Positions 50,660 to 59,816 of a DNA stretch of 64,000 nt are shown piece by piece (the first letter of the stretch is position 1; each line of letters opens with the position of its first letter). A program made the translations under genes and the position numbers. Origin of the DNA: Ancrocorticia sp047602305 (GTDB taxonomy: Bacteria > Actinomycetota > Actinomycetes > Actinomycetales > Actinomycetaceae); NCBI GenBank assembly GCA_047602305.1, contig JASGHO010000001.1, forward strand, positions 124,001 through 188,000. Direction: 5' to 3'. The notes under the pieces are model-generated. The model was not told where the DNA came from, did not search any database, and was given only the letters and a program-made list of their open reading frames with translations.

Positions 50660-51808
50660 CTAGCGTTGGTGGGTGGTGGCGGGGAGGGCATCGGCGAGTC
50701 CCCAGAGGGCGGCGGTGGTGCCGGACTGGGACTCCTCGATGACGATGTGCTCCATGATGACGTGCAAACAGCGCTCGTGCAGCGATTGGCGTACGCCAGC
50801 GATGAAGGCGTCCACGGCGGAGAGGGCGCCGCCGATGACGAGGGCTTCGGGGGCGAGGAAGGAAATGTTGCGGGCGATGGCGTCGCCGAGGATCACTCCG
50901 GCGGAGCGAATCATCGTCACCACCTCGGGGCGCCCATCGAGGGCCGCGGCAATCAGCTCGTCGTTGCTTGGATAGTTGCCGCCGAGAGCGGCGAGATCGT
51001 TCCGGATCGCGGTGGCAGAGGCGACGGTGTCGAGGCAGCCGGTGTTGCCGCACTGGCAGGGACGGTTCCCGCCATTGTCCACCCGCACGTGGGTGATATC
51101 TCCGGCGATGCCGCGCGCGCCGCGGTACACCTCGCCGTGCTGCACGAGGGCGGCACCGATGGCGGAATCCGCTTTGACATAGATGAAATCGCGGAAGGAC
51201 GTGGCAGAGCCAGCGTGATGGAGGCGGAAGGCGAACTCACCGCGGGCCCCGATCTGGGCATCGTTTTCTACCAGGACCGGTAGATCAGTGAACTCGCCGA
51301 GCACGGCGGGGACGCGGCATCCGTTCCATCCGGGCATGCGGCTGGGGCCCACGATCGTTCCCGTGGAGGTATCCACCGGGCCGGGGATGGCGATGCCCAC
51401 GGCGACGAGCTGGGTGTTGGTGGCGCGGGCGAGCTCCTCTCCCTGGGCGAGAAGCTCGCGCAGGATGCGCTGCGGGCCGTCAGCAATATCCAACTCGTAG
51501 CGCCGGATGTGGGAGACCACGCCGCCCTGATCGGCGAGGCCAATGCGCGCGTGGTGGGCGCCGAGTTCTGCCACGAGGGTGCGATTGGGGCTGGACGTGG
51601 GGAGCAGGATGGCTCCGGGGCGCCCACCGGTGGATTCAGCTTCCCCACCTTCCTGGATGAGCCCGGCTTTGAGGAGGCGAGCCACCACTCCGGTGATCGT
51701 TGAGGGGGCCAGCCCGAGAGAACGAGCAATCTCGGCCCGAGTAGTGGCGCGCCCGGAAGACACCAGTTCAAGAACCTCGCCGTCGATACTGGCCTTTGTT
51801 CGGGACAT
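50660..51808 (-). CDS. ROK-family transcriptional regulator
   Basis: This 382-residue protein has an N-terminal winged helix (TRAEIARSLGLAPSTITGVV, about 22-41) followed by a ROK sugar-binding domain with the zinc cluster CQCGNTGCLDTVAS and the ending EALVIGGALSAVD. Such regulators (NagC/XylR type) respond to a sugar or sugar phosphate. It is divergent from the ABC importer operon and the first gene of the minus-strand operon; both probably answer to it. AAGGAAG precedes the ATG. Confidence 0.92.
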   Translation of the reverse strand: MSRTKASIDGEVLELVSSGRATTRAEIARSLGLAPSTITGVVARLLKAGLIQEGGEAESTGGRPGAILLPTSSPNRTLVAELGAHHARIGLADQGGVVSHIRRYELDIADGPQRILRELLAQGEELARATNTQLVAVGIAIPGPVDTSTGTIVGPSRMPGWNGCRVPAVLGEFTDLPVLVENDAQIGARGEFAFRLHHAGSATSFRDFIYVKADSAIGAALVQHGEVYRGARGIAGDITHVRVDNGGNRPCQCGNTGCLDTVASATAIRNDLAALGGNYPSNDELIAAALDGRPEVVTMIRSAGVILGDAIARNISFLAPEALVIGGALSAVDAFIAGVRQSLHERCLHVIMEHIVIEESQSGTTAALWGLADALPATTHQR

Positions 51809-51886
51809 AGGTACTTCCTTTATAGATCAGGGCGTATTTCCTGCGTATTAACGGTCAACTACTTTATATCGAATCGATTAATTCAA

Positions 51887-51917
51887 TTGACAGTAGAACC
51901 ATTAATACAGTTATGCT
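51887..51917 (+). promoter_or_regulatory. Predicted promoter of the ABC importer operon
   Basis: TTGACA (51887-51892) is followed after 19 nt by TATGCT (51912-51917). It lies in a strongly AT-rich divergent region (51840-51960), where AATCGATT-like palindromic pieces may bind the ROK regulator. Confidence 0.5.
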
Positions 51918-52070
51918 ACCAATTACACAAGATACTTCGAGCACGAACTAAGTATTACGTAGAAAGTGTCCGACATTCGAATAAAGTGGGTGTTTTCACC
52001 AAGGGCCCCGCTCTTCTTGATGACCGGACCTCTTCCCTCTTCGCACCACACAGGACAACCAGGAGCACCA

Positions 52071-53873
52071 ATGACAAGGAAGTTTTCGCGATTAACGAAG
52101 ACGGCGATGGTTTTCGCCGTTGCCGGCGCGCTCAGCCTGAGTGCCTGTAGCTCGTCCGATGACGGTTCGTCAGGGTCAAATGGAGCGGGCGGCGGCACGA
52201 GTGCCGACACCGTCTCCATGGCCTTCCGTACGCCGAACTGGATTCTGCCGATCTCGGCCCCCGGATTCACTCAGGGCGAGAATGCCATCTTTGGCACCGC
52301 CCTCTACCGTCCGCTCTACAACTACGACCTCACGTCTGACGCCGAATACGCGATCTTCGACGCAAAGTCGCTCGGCAATACGCCGGAGTTCTCCGACGAC
52401 GGCCTCACCATGACCATCACCCTCAAGGACGCCACCTGGTCTGACGGCGAGGCAATCACCACTCGTGACATCGAGTTCTGGTGGAACCTCGTCAACGCCA
52501 ACAAGGACAAGTGGGCCTCCTACCGTGAGGGCGCCTTCCCGGACAACATTTCCGAGTTCAAGGTGATCGATGAGAAGACCTTCTCGTTCACCACGACGAA
52601 GGAATATTCGCCGTCATGGTTCGTGGGCAACCAGCTCAACAAGGTCTCGATCATGCCGCAGCATGTGTGGGACCGTACCTCTCTTGATGGAGAAGTGGGC
52701 GATCACGATCGCGACCCGGCGGGCGCCGTCAAGGTGTTTGATTTCCTCACCGAGCAGTCGAAGGACCTCTCCACCTACGCCACCAATGAGTTGTGGAAGG
52801 TTGTGTCCGGCCCCTGGACCATCGGTTCCTACGTGCCCAACGGCCAGGTGGAACTCGTCCCCAACGAAAGCTACTGGGGTGAGGACAAGCCGACGCTCAA
52901 GAAGGTCGTGTTGCGGCCCTTCACGGGCGACGACGCCGAGTTCAACGTCTTGCGCGCTGGCGAGATTGATTACGGCTACATTCCGGCCGCCAACGTGTCG
53001 CAGGTCGAGCACATGGAGGGCCAGGGCTACACCGTGGCCCCGTGGTACGGCTGGTCCATCACCTACATGCCCTTCAACTTCGCCAACCCGGAGACGGGCC
53101 CCATCTTCGCCCAGCATTACGTGCGCCAGGCGATGCAGATGCTTGTTGACCAGGAGACCATCTCCGAGGTGGTCTGGGGTGGCATGGCTGCTCCCACCTG
53201 CGGTCCAGTTCCGATGGCTACCGACGATCTGGGGACGACGACGGGATGTGCTTACGAGTTTGATCCGGCCGGCGCCCAGAAGCTGCTGGAGGATCACGGC
53301 TGGAAGATCGTGCCGGATGGCGCCTCGGTGTGCGAGAAGCCCGGAACCGGCGATGGACAGTGCGGTGAGGGCATCGAGGCTGGCGACGAGCTGAGTTTCA
53401 AGCTCATCTCCCAGTCCGGCTTCTCGGCCACCACGAAGATGATGTCCGAACTCAAGTCCGAGATGTCCAAGGTGGGTATCGTCCTGGAGATCCAGGAAGT
53501 GCCGGACTCGGTCTCCGTCTCGCAGAAGTGCGAGGAGGGCCAGCCGTGTAACTGGGATCTGTCCTTCTTCGGTTCCCAGGGCTCCTGGTACTACCCGGTC
53601 TACGCCTCCGGCGAGCGCCTCTTCCAGACTGACGCCCCCGTCAACCTCGGCCTGTACTCCAACCCCGAGGCGGACAAGCTGGTGGAGGAGACCCAGTTCT
53701 CTAACGACGGCGCCGCCATCGAAGCGTACAACGAGTTCCTCGCCAAGGATCTGCCGGTGCTCTGGATGCCGAACCCGGTCTACCAGATCTCTGCCTACAA
53801 GTCTGATCTGCAGGGCATTGAGCCCCAGGATCCGATGAATCTCATGTACCCCGAGGATTGGTCCTGGAAGTAA
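52071..53873 (+). CDS. ABC importer solute-binding lipoprotein (peptide/SBP_bac_5 type)
   Basis: This 600-residue lipoprotein has the lipobox LSLSAC (Cys26) and the DppA/OppA fold (SBP_bac_5): ENAIFGTALYRPLYNYD, LTMTITLKDATWSDGEAITTR (split here: LTMTITLKDATWSDG, EAITTRD), and FWWNLVN. It would capture peptides, glycopeptides or other large solutes outside the cell and pass them to the two permeases encoded next. AGGAGCACCA precedes the ATG at 52071. The distance to the permease gene holds a hairpin that may stabilise the more abundant SBP transcript. Confidence 0.9.
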   Translation: MTRKFSRLTKTAMVFAVAGALSLSACSSSDDGSSGSNGAGGGTSADTVSMAFRTPNWILPISAPGFTQGENAIFGTALYRPLYNYDLTSDAEYAIFDAKSLGNTPEFSDDGLTMTITLKDATWSDGEAITTRDIEFWWNLVNANKDKWASYREGAFPDNISEFKVIDEKTFSFTTTKEYSPSWFVGNQLNKVSIMPQHVWDRTSLDGEVGDHDRDPAGAVKVFDFLTEQSKDLSTYATNELWKVVSGPWTIGSYVPNGQVELVPNESYWGEDKPTLKKVVLRPFTGDDAEFNVLRAGEIDYGYIPAANVSQVEHMEGQGYTVAPWYGWSITYMPFNFANPETGPIFAQHYVRQAMQMLVDQETISEVVWGGMAAPTCGPVPMATDDLGTTTGCAYEFDPAGAQKLLEDHGWKIVPDGASVCEKPGTGDGQCGEGIEAGDELSFKLISQSGFSATTKMMSELKSEMSKVGIVLEIQEVPDSVSVSQKCEEGQPCNWDLSFFGSQGSWYYPVYASGERLFQTDAPVNLGLYSNPEADKLVEETQFSNDGAAIEAYNEFLAKDLPVLWMPNPVYQISAYKSDLQGIEPQDPMNLMYPEDWSWK

Positions 53874-53892
53874 CCAATCCCCGCTAGCACAT

Positions 53893-53923
53893 CGAGGTGG
53901 GGGCTCTACGAGTCCCCACCTCG
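53893..53923 (+). terminator. Intercistronic hairpin behind the SBP gene
   Basis: CGAGGTGGGG (53893-53902) pairs with CCCCACCTCG (53914-53923) across 11 nt, between the SBP and permease genes. There is no T-run, fitting a stem that protects the SBP mRNA or dampens read-through. Confidence 0.6.
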
Positions 53924-53936
53924 TGAGGAGAACCCG

Positions 53937-54893
53937 ATGGGTACCTTCATACTTAAGCGACTGGGGCAGTCCCTCGTCGTCGTTATTCTGGTGACGATCA
54001 TTGCCTTCGCGCTACTCCATTCCCTTCCGGGAGGTGCGGCCCGAGCCACGCTCGGAAAAGAAGCAACACAGGAGCAAATCGACCAGTTTAATCATGAGAA
54101 CGGCTTCGACCTGCCCATTGCGCAGCAATATGTCCGCTACGTTGGGGAGATCGCGCAGGGAGACTTCGGGTACTCCTACAAACTCAACCAGGACGTTTCC
54201 GATGCCATCAGCCAGCGTTTGCCCAAGACGATTCTGCTCTCGCTCATCTCAACGATTCTGGCGATTGCTTTGGCTGTGCCGCTGGGCGTGTGGCAGGCGG
54301 TCAAGCGTAACCGCGGCCCCGATTACACCATCACCATTGCCGCGATGCTGGCCTACTCCACCCCGATCTTCTTTCTCGGCCTTCTGCTCATCATCCTGTT
54401 CTCGCAGGTGTGGTCGATCCTGCCGCCTGAAGCACCGCAGGGCTACACCGTTGCTGAAATGCTTGGCGACCCCAAGGCACTCATCCTTCCCGTGGTGACA
54501 CTCGCGATCGTCACGGTGGCCTCCTACTCGCGCTACGTGCGCTCGTCCATGGTGGACAACCTCAACGAGCAGTATGTGCGCACCGCCCGCGCCAAGGGCA
54601 TGTCCGAGTTCCGGGTGGTCTTCGTGCACACCCTGCGCAACGCCATGTTCCCGGTCATCACCCTGCTCGGACTCTACATCCCGGCACTGTTTTCCGGTGC
54701 GCTCGTGGTGGAGACCCTCTTCAACTTCAACGGCATGGGCCTGCTCTTCTGGCAGTCCGCCCAGAGCCGTGACTACCCGATTCTTCTCGGAGTGACCATC
54801 ATCTTGGCGATCGCCACCGTGGTGGGAGCACTGCTCGCCGACCTCTTGTATGCGGTGGCGGATCCGAGAGTGCGATTGGCAGGTAAACAATGA
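53937..54893 (+). CDS. ABC transporter permease, DppB type
   Basis: This 318-residue membrane protein has six hydrophobic segments and the DppB/OppB signature: the N-terminal MGTFILKRLGQSLVVVILV, the loop FDLPIAQQYVRYVG, and the EAA-type contact loop YVRTARAKGMSEFRVVFVHT followed by LRNAMFPVIT. It forms the translocation channel with the DppC-type permease and overlaps it by ATGA. GAGGAGAAC precedes the ATG. Confidence 0.92.
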   Translation: MGTFILKRLGQSLVVVILVTIIAFALLHSLPGGAARATLGKEATQEQIDQFNHENGFDLPIAQQYVRYVGEIAQGDFGYSYKLNQDVSDAISQRLPKTILLSLISTILAIALAVPLGVWQAVKRNRGPDYTITIAAMLAYSTPIFFLGLLLIILFSQVWSILPPEAPQGYTVAEMLGDPKALILPVVTLAIVTVASYSRYVRSSMVDNLNEQYVRTARAKGMSEFRVVFVHTLRNAMFPVITLLGLYIPALFSGALVVETLFNFNGMGLLFWQSAQSRDYPILLGVTIILAIATVVGALLADLLYAVADPRVRLAGKQ

Positions 54894-55855
54894 CAGTCGA
54901 TTCTTCACAGTCAGCTAACCGGGGGCCGCAGAAACCGGAGCCTGATGTGCCGGGTGACGGCGCGCCGTCGTCGTCACATGAAGGACAGCAGCGGGCCGCG
55001 GTACGCCGCCCGGGCGTGTGGCGGCAGGGCGCGGAAGTGTTCCTGCAGAACCGCCTCGCGGTTCTGGGGCTCGTCATTGTGCTGGCCCTTGTGCTCTTCT
55101 CGTTTGTTGGTCCGCTGTTCTACCACACGGATCAGGTGCATACCGACCTGCGTAACAGCTACCAGCCGCCCGGCGCCGGGCACCCGCTCGGTACCGATGG
55201 GCTGGGCTACGACCAGCTCGGGCGCCTCATGGTGGGAGGCCAGACCTCCATCACCGTGGGCCTGCTTGCGGGCATCTTCGCCACCTTCATCGGGACGCTC
55301 TGGGGAGCCGTCGCCGGATTCATCGGCGGCAAGGTTGACTCGATCATGATGCGCGTGGTGGACGCCCTCATGTCCATCCCCGCGCTCTTCCTCTTCATGC
55401 TCATGGCCACGATCATCACCCCGAACGTGCCCATGCTGATCATCATCATCGGCGCTTTCGCCTGGCTTGGACCGGCGCGCCTGGTGCGCGGCGAAACACT
55501 CTCGCTGCGCTCGCGCGAGTACATCATGGCGATGCGCGGCATGGGTGGAACCTCCAGCAGGGCCATCCGAACCCATATTGTTCGTAACGCCATCGGCACC
55601 GTCGTCGTTAATGCGACATTCCAGGTGGCGGACGCGGTGCTCTACGTCGCGTACCTGTCCTTCCTCGGACTGGGAGTTCCGCCGCCCGCCGCCAACTGGG
55701 GAGGCATGCTCTCCACCGGGTTGACGGACGCCTACTCCGGCAACTGGTGGCTCATCTTCCCACCGGGCATCGCGATCATCCTGATCGTTTTGGCATTCAA
55801 CTTCATCGGAGACGGCCTGCGGGACGCCTTCGAGGTGCGGCTGAGGAAGAGGTGA
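54890..55855 (+). CDS. ABC transporter permease, DppC type
   Basis: This 321-residue membrane protein has the DppC/OppC layout: a long cytoplasmic N-terminal stretch, the first membrane helix (LAVLGLVIVLALVLFSFVG), HPLGTDGLGYDQLGRLMVGG, and the contact loop GETLSLRSREYIMAMRGMGG with IVRNAIGTVVV. It completes the channel with the preceding permease. The start overlaps the DppB-type gene by 4 nt. The ATPase gene follows after 5 nt. Confidence 0.92.
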   Translation: MTVDSSQSANRGPQKPEPDVPGDGAPSSSHEGQQRAAVRRPGVWRQGAEVFLQNRLAVLGLVIVLALVLFSFVGPLFYHTDQVHTDLRNSYQPPGAGHPLGTDGLGYDQLGRLMVGGQTSITVGLLAGIFATFIGTLWGAVAGFIGGKVDSIMMRVVDALMSIPALFLFMLMATIITPNVPMLIIIIGAFAWLGPARLVRGETLSLRSREYIMAMRGMGGTSSRAIRTHIVRNAIGTVVVNATFQVADAVLYVAYLSFLGLGVPPPAANWGGMLSTGLTDAYSGNWWLIFPPGIAIILIVLAFNFIGDGLRDAFEVRLRKR

Positions 55856-55860
55856 GCCCC

Positions 55861-57996
55861 ATGGCACACGTGTCACAGGCGCAGGATCTACTCCGGCTGG
55901 AGGGCCTGCGCACAGAAATTGCGGTGCGCGGAGGAACCGTGCACGCCCTCGGCGGCATCGACCTGTCGGTACGATCCGGCGAAACCCTCGGCATCGTGGG
56001 GGAGTCCGGCTGCGGCAAGACGATGACGGCGCTCTCCGTCATGGGACTGTTGCCGCAGGGCGGAAGCGTTACGGGAGGCAAAATCCTGCTGGAGGGCCAG
56101 GACCTCACGGCCATGACCGCGAAGGAAGTGCGCCGCCTGCGCGGCACCCGCATCGGCATGATCTTCCAGGATCCGCTCACCTCGCTCAATCCCACCATGA
56201 CCATTGGTAAGCAGGTGGCGGAGCCGCTGCGCATCCACGAGAAGATGGGCAAGAAGGAGGCGCGCGACCGCTGCCTCGAAACGCTCATCCGTGTGGGGAT
56301 GCCGCGGCCCGAATCGGTGCTCGATTCCTATCCGCATCAGCTCTCTGGCGGCATGCGTCAGCGCGTCATGATCGCCATGGCGCTGGTGTGCCAGCCCCGC
56401 CTGCTCATCGCCGACGAACCGACGACAGCGCTCGACGTCACCACCCAGCGCCAGATTCTTGAGCTTATCGACGACTTGCGCGACGAGTACCAGATGGGCG
56501 TCATCCTTATTACCCACGACCTCGGCGTGGTGGCTGGGCACACCGATCGCGTGGCCGTCATGTACGCCGGACGTGTGGTGGAAGAAGCCAGCACCCGGGA
56601 CCTATTTGCCGACCCGCGCCACCGCTACACCAACAGCCTGCTGGCCGCGCTCCCGGAGCGGGCGCTGCGCAACGGGGAGAAGCTCTTCGCCATCCCCGGC
56701 TCGCCGCCCGCGCTGCGCGAGGAACCGGTGGGTTGCCGCTTCGTCGACCGCTGCCCGTGGGCCATGCCCGAGTGCAGTATCACCGATCCGCTGCTGAGCG
56801 GCGAGGCCGCCCACAAGTTCGCCTGCCTCAACCCGCGGCTCTCGGGGGAGGCAATGCCCTCCGATGGTGACGCCGTCGTCGTTGAAACTGGTGTTGTTGG
56901 TTCTGGCGACGCGACGGAAACTGGCGCGGCTGAATCGGCCGGGGCTACTGGGGAACATGCCGGGGTTGCCATACCCGCGGAGGTGAGCGACGACGTCGTC
57001 CTCGATGTCACCCAGGTGTCCAAGGAGTACGCGGCCGTTTCCAGCGGTCTTTTCCGCCGCAAGATGGGGACCGTCTCGGCGGTGGACCGGGTGTCGCTGC
57101 GTTTGGAACGCGGGCGCACCTACGGCCTGGTGGGGGAGTCCGGGTGCGGAAAATCCACGATGGGGCGTCTCATCGCCGGGCTGGAGCCGCCCACCGGCGG
57201 GGACGTCGAAATCTTGGGTACCGATATCACGAAGGTCAAGGGGCCCGAGAAGCGGCACATCCACCAGGACGTGCAGATGATGTTCCAGGATTCGTACGCG
57301 GCGATGGACCCACGCATGAGAATTGACGAGATTCTCGCCGAGCCACTGCGCATCCAGAAGATGGGATCCGGCAAGGATATTGCGGGGCGTATCGAGAAGA
57401 TGGTGGCGCAGGTGGGGCTTCCGGCGGACGCGCTGGACCGCTACCCGCACGAGTTCTCGGGTGGCCAGCTGCAACGCATCGGCCTGGCCCGTTCGCTCAC
57501 GCTGGCACCGGACGTCATCGTGGCTGACGAGCCGGTGTCCGCACTCGACGTGTCGGTGCAGGCCCAGGTTCTCAACCTCATGAAGGACCTGCAGGAAGAA
57601 TACGGGATGTCCTACGTGTTCATCTCCCACGATCTGGCCGTGGTGCAATACATGGCCGATCGCATCGGGGTGATGTACCTGGGACGGCTCGTCGAGGAGG
57701 GGCCGGCCGACGAGGTGGTGCGCAATCCGCGCCATCCCTACACGCAGGCGCTCATCGAGGCGATTCCGGTGCCCGACCCGGCGTATGTGCGCGAGGAGTC
57801 GATCATCCAGCTACAGGGCGAGCCGCCCTCGGCCATCGACCCGCCCTCGGGCTGCCGCTTCCGGACCCGCTGCCCGTTTGCCACCGAGGAGTGCCAGAGC
57901 GAACCGGTGCTGGTGGGCGGTGCACATCGCGTGGCCTGCCACTTCCCGCTGCCGCTGCGGGGACCGAAGGCCCAGCCGGTGGGAGTTGGGGCCTAG
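55861..57996 (+). CDS. Fused DppD-DppF-type ABC ATPase
   Basis: This 711-residue protein contains two complete ABC ATPase units. Unit 1: Walker A GESGCGKT (47-54), signature LSGGMRQR (from 161), Walker B LLIADEPTTALD. Unit 2: Walker A GESGCGKS (from 425), signature FSGGQLQR (from 532), Walker B VIVADEPVSALD. Each ends with the oligopeptide-transporter C-terminal motif with four cysteines (CRFVDRCPW...C and CRFRTRCPF...C), known in some members to hold an iron-sulfur cluster. The linker (about 340-375) is rich in Gly, Ala, Thr and Glu and probably disordered. It powers the importer encoded upstream. The start at 55861 follows AGGTGAGCCCC. Confidence 0.92.
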   Translation: MAHVSQAQDLLRLEGLRTEIAVRGGTVHALGGIDLSVRSGETLGIVGESGCGKTMTALSVMGLLPQGGSVTGGKILLEGQDLTAMTAKEVRRLRGTRIGMIFQDPLTSLNPTMTIGKQVAEPLRIHEKMGKKEARDRCLETLIRVGMPRPESVLDSYPHQLSGGMRQRVMIAMALVCQPRLLIADEPTTALDVTTQRQILELIDDLRDEYQMGVILITHDLGVVAGHTDRVAVMYAGRVVEEASTRDLFADPRHRYTNSLLAALPERALRNGEKLFAIPGSPPALREEPVGCRFVDRCPWAMPECSITDPLLSGEAAHKFACLNPRLSGEAMPSDGDAVVVETGVVGSGDATETGAAESAGATGEHAGVAIPAEVSDDVVLDVTQVSKEYAAVSSGLFRRKMGTVSAVDRVSLRLERGRTYGLVGESGCGKSTMGRLIAGLEPPTGGDVEILGTDITKVKGPEKRHIHQDVQMMFQDSYAAMDPRMRIDEILAEPLRIQKMGSGKDIAGRIEKMVAQVGLPADALDRYPHEFSGGQLQRIGLARSLTLAPDVIVADEPVSALDVSVQAQVLNLMKDLQEEYGMSYVFISHDLAVVQYMADRIGVMYLGRLVEEGPADEVVRNPRHPYTQALIEAIPVPDPAYVREESIIQLQGEPPSAIDPPSGCRFRTRCPFATEECQSEPVLVGGAHRVACHFPLPLRGPKAQPVGVGA

Positions 57997-58023
57997 AACT
58001 GCACGCGCCGAGTCAGCAGTCGG

Positions 58024-58175
58024 CGCTTAAGTGGCACTTGGACAGCTACCAGGAAGCGGCCCGCGATCTGCTTGAGAATTCACCACGAAATCTCTTCATA
58101 GAAACTGATCACCTGAGTCCGGCCGGGGTTGCCGCGCTCATTTTCGAGGAGTTTGGCGCACCGCTTCGCCAGTGA
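58024..58175 (+). pseudogene. Remnant of a small kinase-like gene
   Basis: An open stretch without a start codon reads WHLDSYQEAARDLLENSP, then NLFIETDHLSPAGVAALIFE and ends PLRQ with TGA. It looks like the C-terminal end of a small P-loop kinase or similar protein. The rest is absent and the ATPase gene ends directly upstream. Identity of the original gene is uncertain. Confidence 0.4.
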
Positions 58176-58257
58176 TTGGATAGTCGAGTATTTCTGTGAT
58201 CTGTTTCAGTGATTGAGTTGGAGGAGGAATCCGCACTTATCCGCGACCTTGTAACGA

Positions 58258-59340
58258 TTACCGCGAGTCGCGTTCTGCGCGTGCTGACTCGGCGGCAGTC
58301 TCACCGTTGTATGGCTGTGTGGCGCAGGAGGCAAGACGTTCGGAGTGCTCGCGAGGGTTCGGTGTTGCGGCTGGAGGTTGACACACTCCCCGTCGGGTGA
58401 GTGGGAGCCGTTCCTCCACCCGCGCTCGGACCCTGTCCGCGTACGGCTCGAATTGGCCGCGGGCGATCGCCTTCTGTGCGTTGTAGAGGGGAACCCACAG
58501 GCCAGCGGCCCAGAATACCCGGGTGTCGGCGTCCGTCCAGGGCGCTCGTAGCTCAGGCTTGATTTCTGGGCTGGCGATCTCTCGCCGCCGCAGATACTCA
58601 GCAAGGAACTGCTGTGATCCGGCGAGTGTCGCCCAACCCGGTTCGCACCCGTTGAGCCCGAATACCCCCGCCGCAGCGCCGACGAGCGCCGGCTCGGCAA
58701 GCGCCGCGATGCTGTCCCAGTCGTGCACAATTGCGAGGTTTTCGCCCTCCCAGATGACGTTCTGCGCTTCCCAGTCCCCGTGTCCGACGACGATGCGGTC
58801 AGCCGCCCCAAGCAGCACCTCTCGCACGTGCTGGGCCGCGGCCGTCAGCCAGTCGGGAGCTGCGATTGAGTTGAGATCCTCGGGGCCGTCGTCGGCTTGG
58901 GGCCACAGTCCATCCTCCTCATGGTCCCATCCGAGCCACAGCGGAGGGGTGACGTCAGAGATCTCGTCAACACTTGGCGTCAGACAGAGATGGGCGAAGA
59001 ACGCAGAGCCCGAGGCGTTGCCGCTGGGTGCGAATGACTCACTCTGCCCGGAACCCGCGACAGAGTATTCCTCGATGGTCACGGCGGTCTCGTCGATCCG
59101 GACCGGGCCGACCAGGAGACGAGAACACGGGAAGCCGCCGTCGTATACCGCTCTCTGAACCTCGGCACATGCTTCGTAGCGTGTGCTCCAAGGGCGTTCT
59201 TTGAGGACCACTTTGCGCCCGTCACTGAGGGCCACTCCCGTCACCTTCGAGAGGTGATCCTGCCGGAACAGGATGCGGGACACTGAGGCGTCTAACAAAG
59301 CCCGTATTAGTTCTGAAGTCCTCTGGTCATCGTCGCGCAT
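58258..59340 (-). CDS. APH-type phosphotransferase family protein
   Basis: This 360-residue protein has the kinase-like fold of the APH/choline kinase group: VVGHGDWEAQNVIW carries the catalytic Asp and the Asn, and AIVHDWDS the metal-binding Asp. KVVLKERPW near the N-terminus holds the ATP-binding lysine. Such proteins phosphorylate small hydroxylated compounds; the substrate is unknown and antibiotic resistance should not be assumed. The C-terminal ~35 residues are rich in charged residues and poorly conserved. Start at 59340 chosen; an in-frame ATG at 59385 has no better ribosome site. Monocistronic. Confidence 0.82.
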   Translation of the reverse strand: MRDDDQRTSELIRALLDASVSRILFRQDHLSKVTGVALSDGRKVVLKERPWSTRYEACAEVQRAVYDGGFPCSRLLVGPVRIDETAVTIEEYSVAGSGQSESFAPSGNASGSAFFAHLCLTPSVDEISDVTPPLWLGWDHEEDGLWPQADDGPEDLNSIAAPDWLTAAAQHVREVLLGAADRIVVGHGDWEAQNVIWEGENLAIVHDWDSIAALAEPALVGAAAGVFGLNGCEPGWATLAGSQQFLAEYLRRREIASPEIKPELRAPWTDADTRVFWAAGLWVPLYNAQKAIARGQFEPYADRVRARVEERLPLTRRGVCQPPAATPNPREHSERLASCATQPYNGETAAESARAERDSR

Positions 59341-59668
59341 GGAATACTCATTTCGTTGTGTCGGGCGAAACTCACGTGTTCCCATGCTAAACAGGGGCTT
59401 CCCCTTTTTATAGAGTCCCAAGAAACGGTCTCGAAGCTTCGTGAGATGCCTACACTAAAGGCTAGAAAGCGGCAGGTGAGGCCGAGTTCACTGGAATCGG
59501 CCCTGACATTGAACGGACAAAATTCCGTAGGATTTGAAGAGATCTTTTTGGAGATCACCCCTATAGGCCACGAGCTGTAGTAAGCCACCGCCTGTGGGAG
59601 GGATCTCTCCAGACGCTGAACTCCGGCCTGAGCGACATCTACGGAGTTTCAGTTACTGATATCGCGAT

Positions 59669-59703
59669 GCCGCCCGGAATTGATGTGTTCAATTCCGGGC
59701 GGC
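59669..59703. terminator. Strong 15-bp hairpin
   Basis: GCCGCCCGGAATTGA (59669-59683) and TCAATTCCGGGCGGC (59689-59703) form a perfect stem with a 5-nt loop and no T-run. The 476-nt stretch 59341-59816 has no supported gene. A 44-codon frame at 59446-59580 lacks a ribosome site. CTGAACTCCGG and CGGAGTTTCAG near 59618-59651 form another weak pair. Confidence 0.6.
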
Positions 59704-59713
59704 ACTGCGCTTA

Positions 59714-59784
59714 GAGGCCACAACCTGGCCTCACCACGAGGCCACAAGTGGGCCTCACCACGAGGCCACAAGTGGGCCTCACCG
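59714..59784. repeat. 24-bp tandem repeat with internal palindromes
   Basis: Three units (59714, 59738, 59762) follow GAGGCCACAAGTGGGCCTCA plus CCAC. Each unit contains GAGGCC and GGCCTC in inverse order, so each can form its own hairpin. The array ends 32 nt before the MATE gene and follows the 15-bp hairpin. Confidence 0.8.
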
Positions 59785-59816
59785 ATTGAACGTACGATTT
59801 TGTGGAGCTCTGAAGA

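Noticed and set aside
58258..59340. Aminoglycoside resistance gene
   Set aside because: Only the general APH-fold motifs are present; the family includes many housekeeping kinases and nothing in the sequence points to antibiotics.
59446..59580. 44-codon open frame before the MATE gene
   Set aside because: No ribosome site, no recognisable sequence; probably chance.
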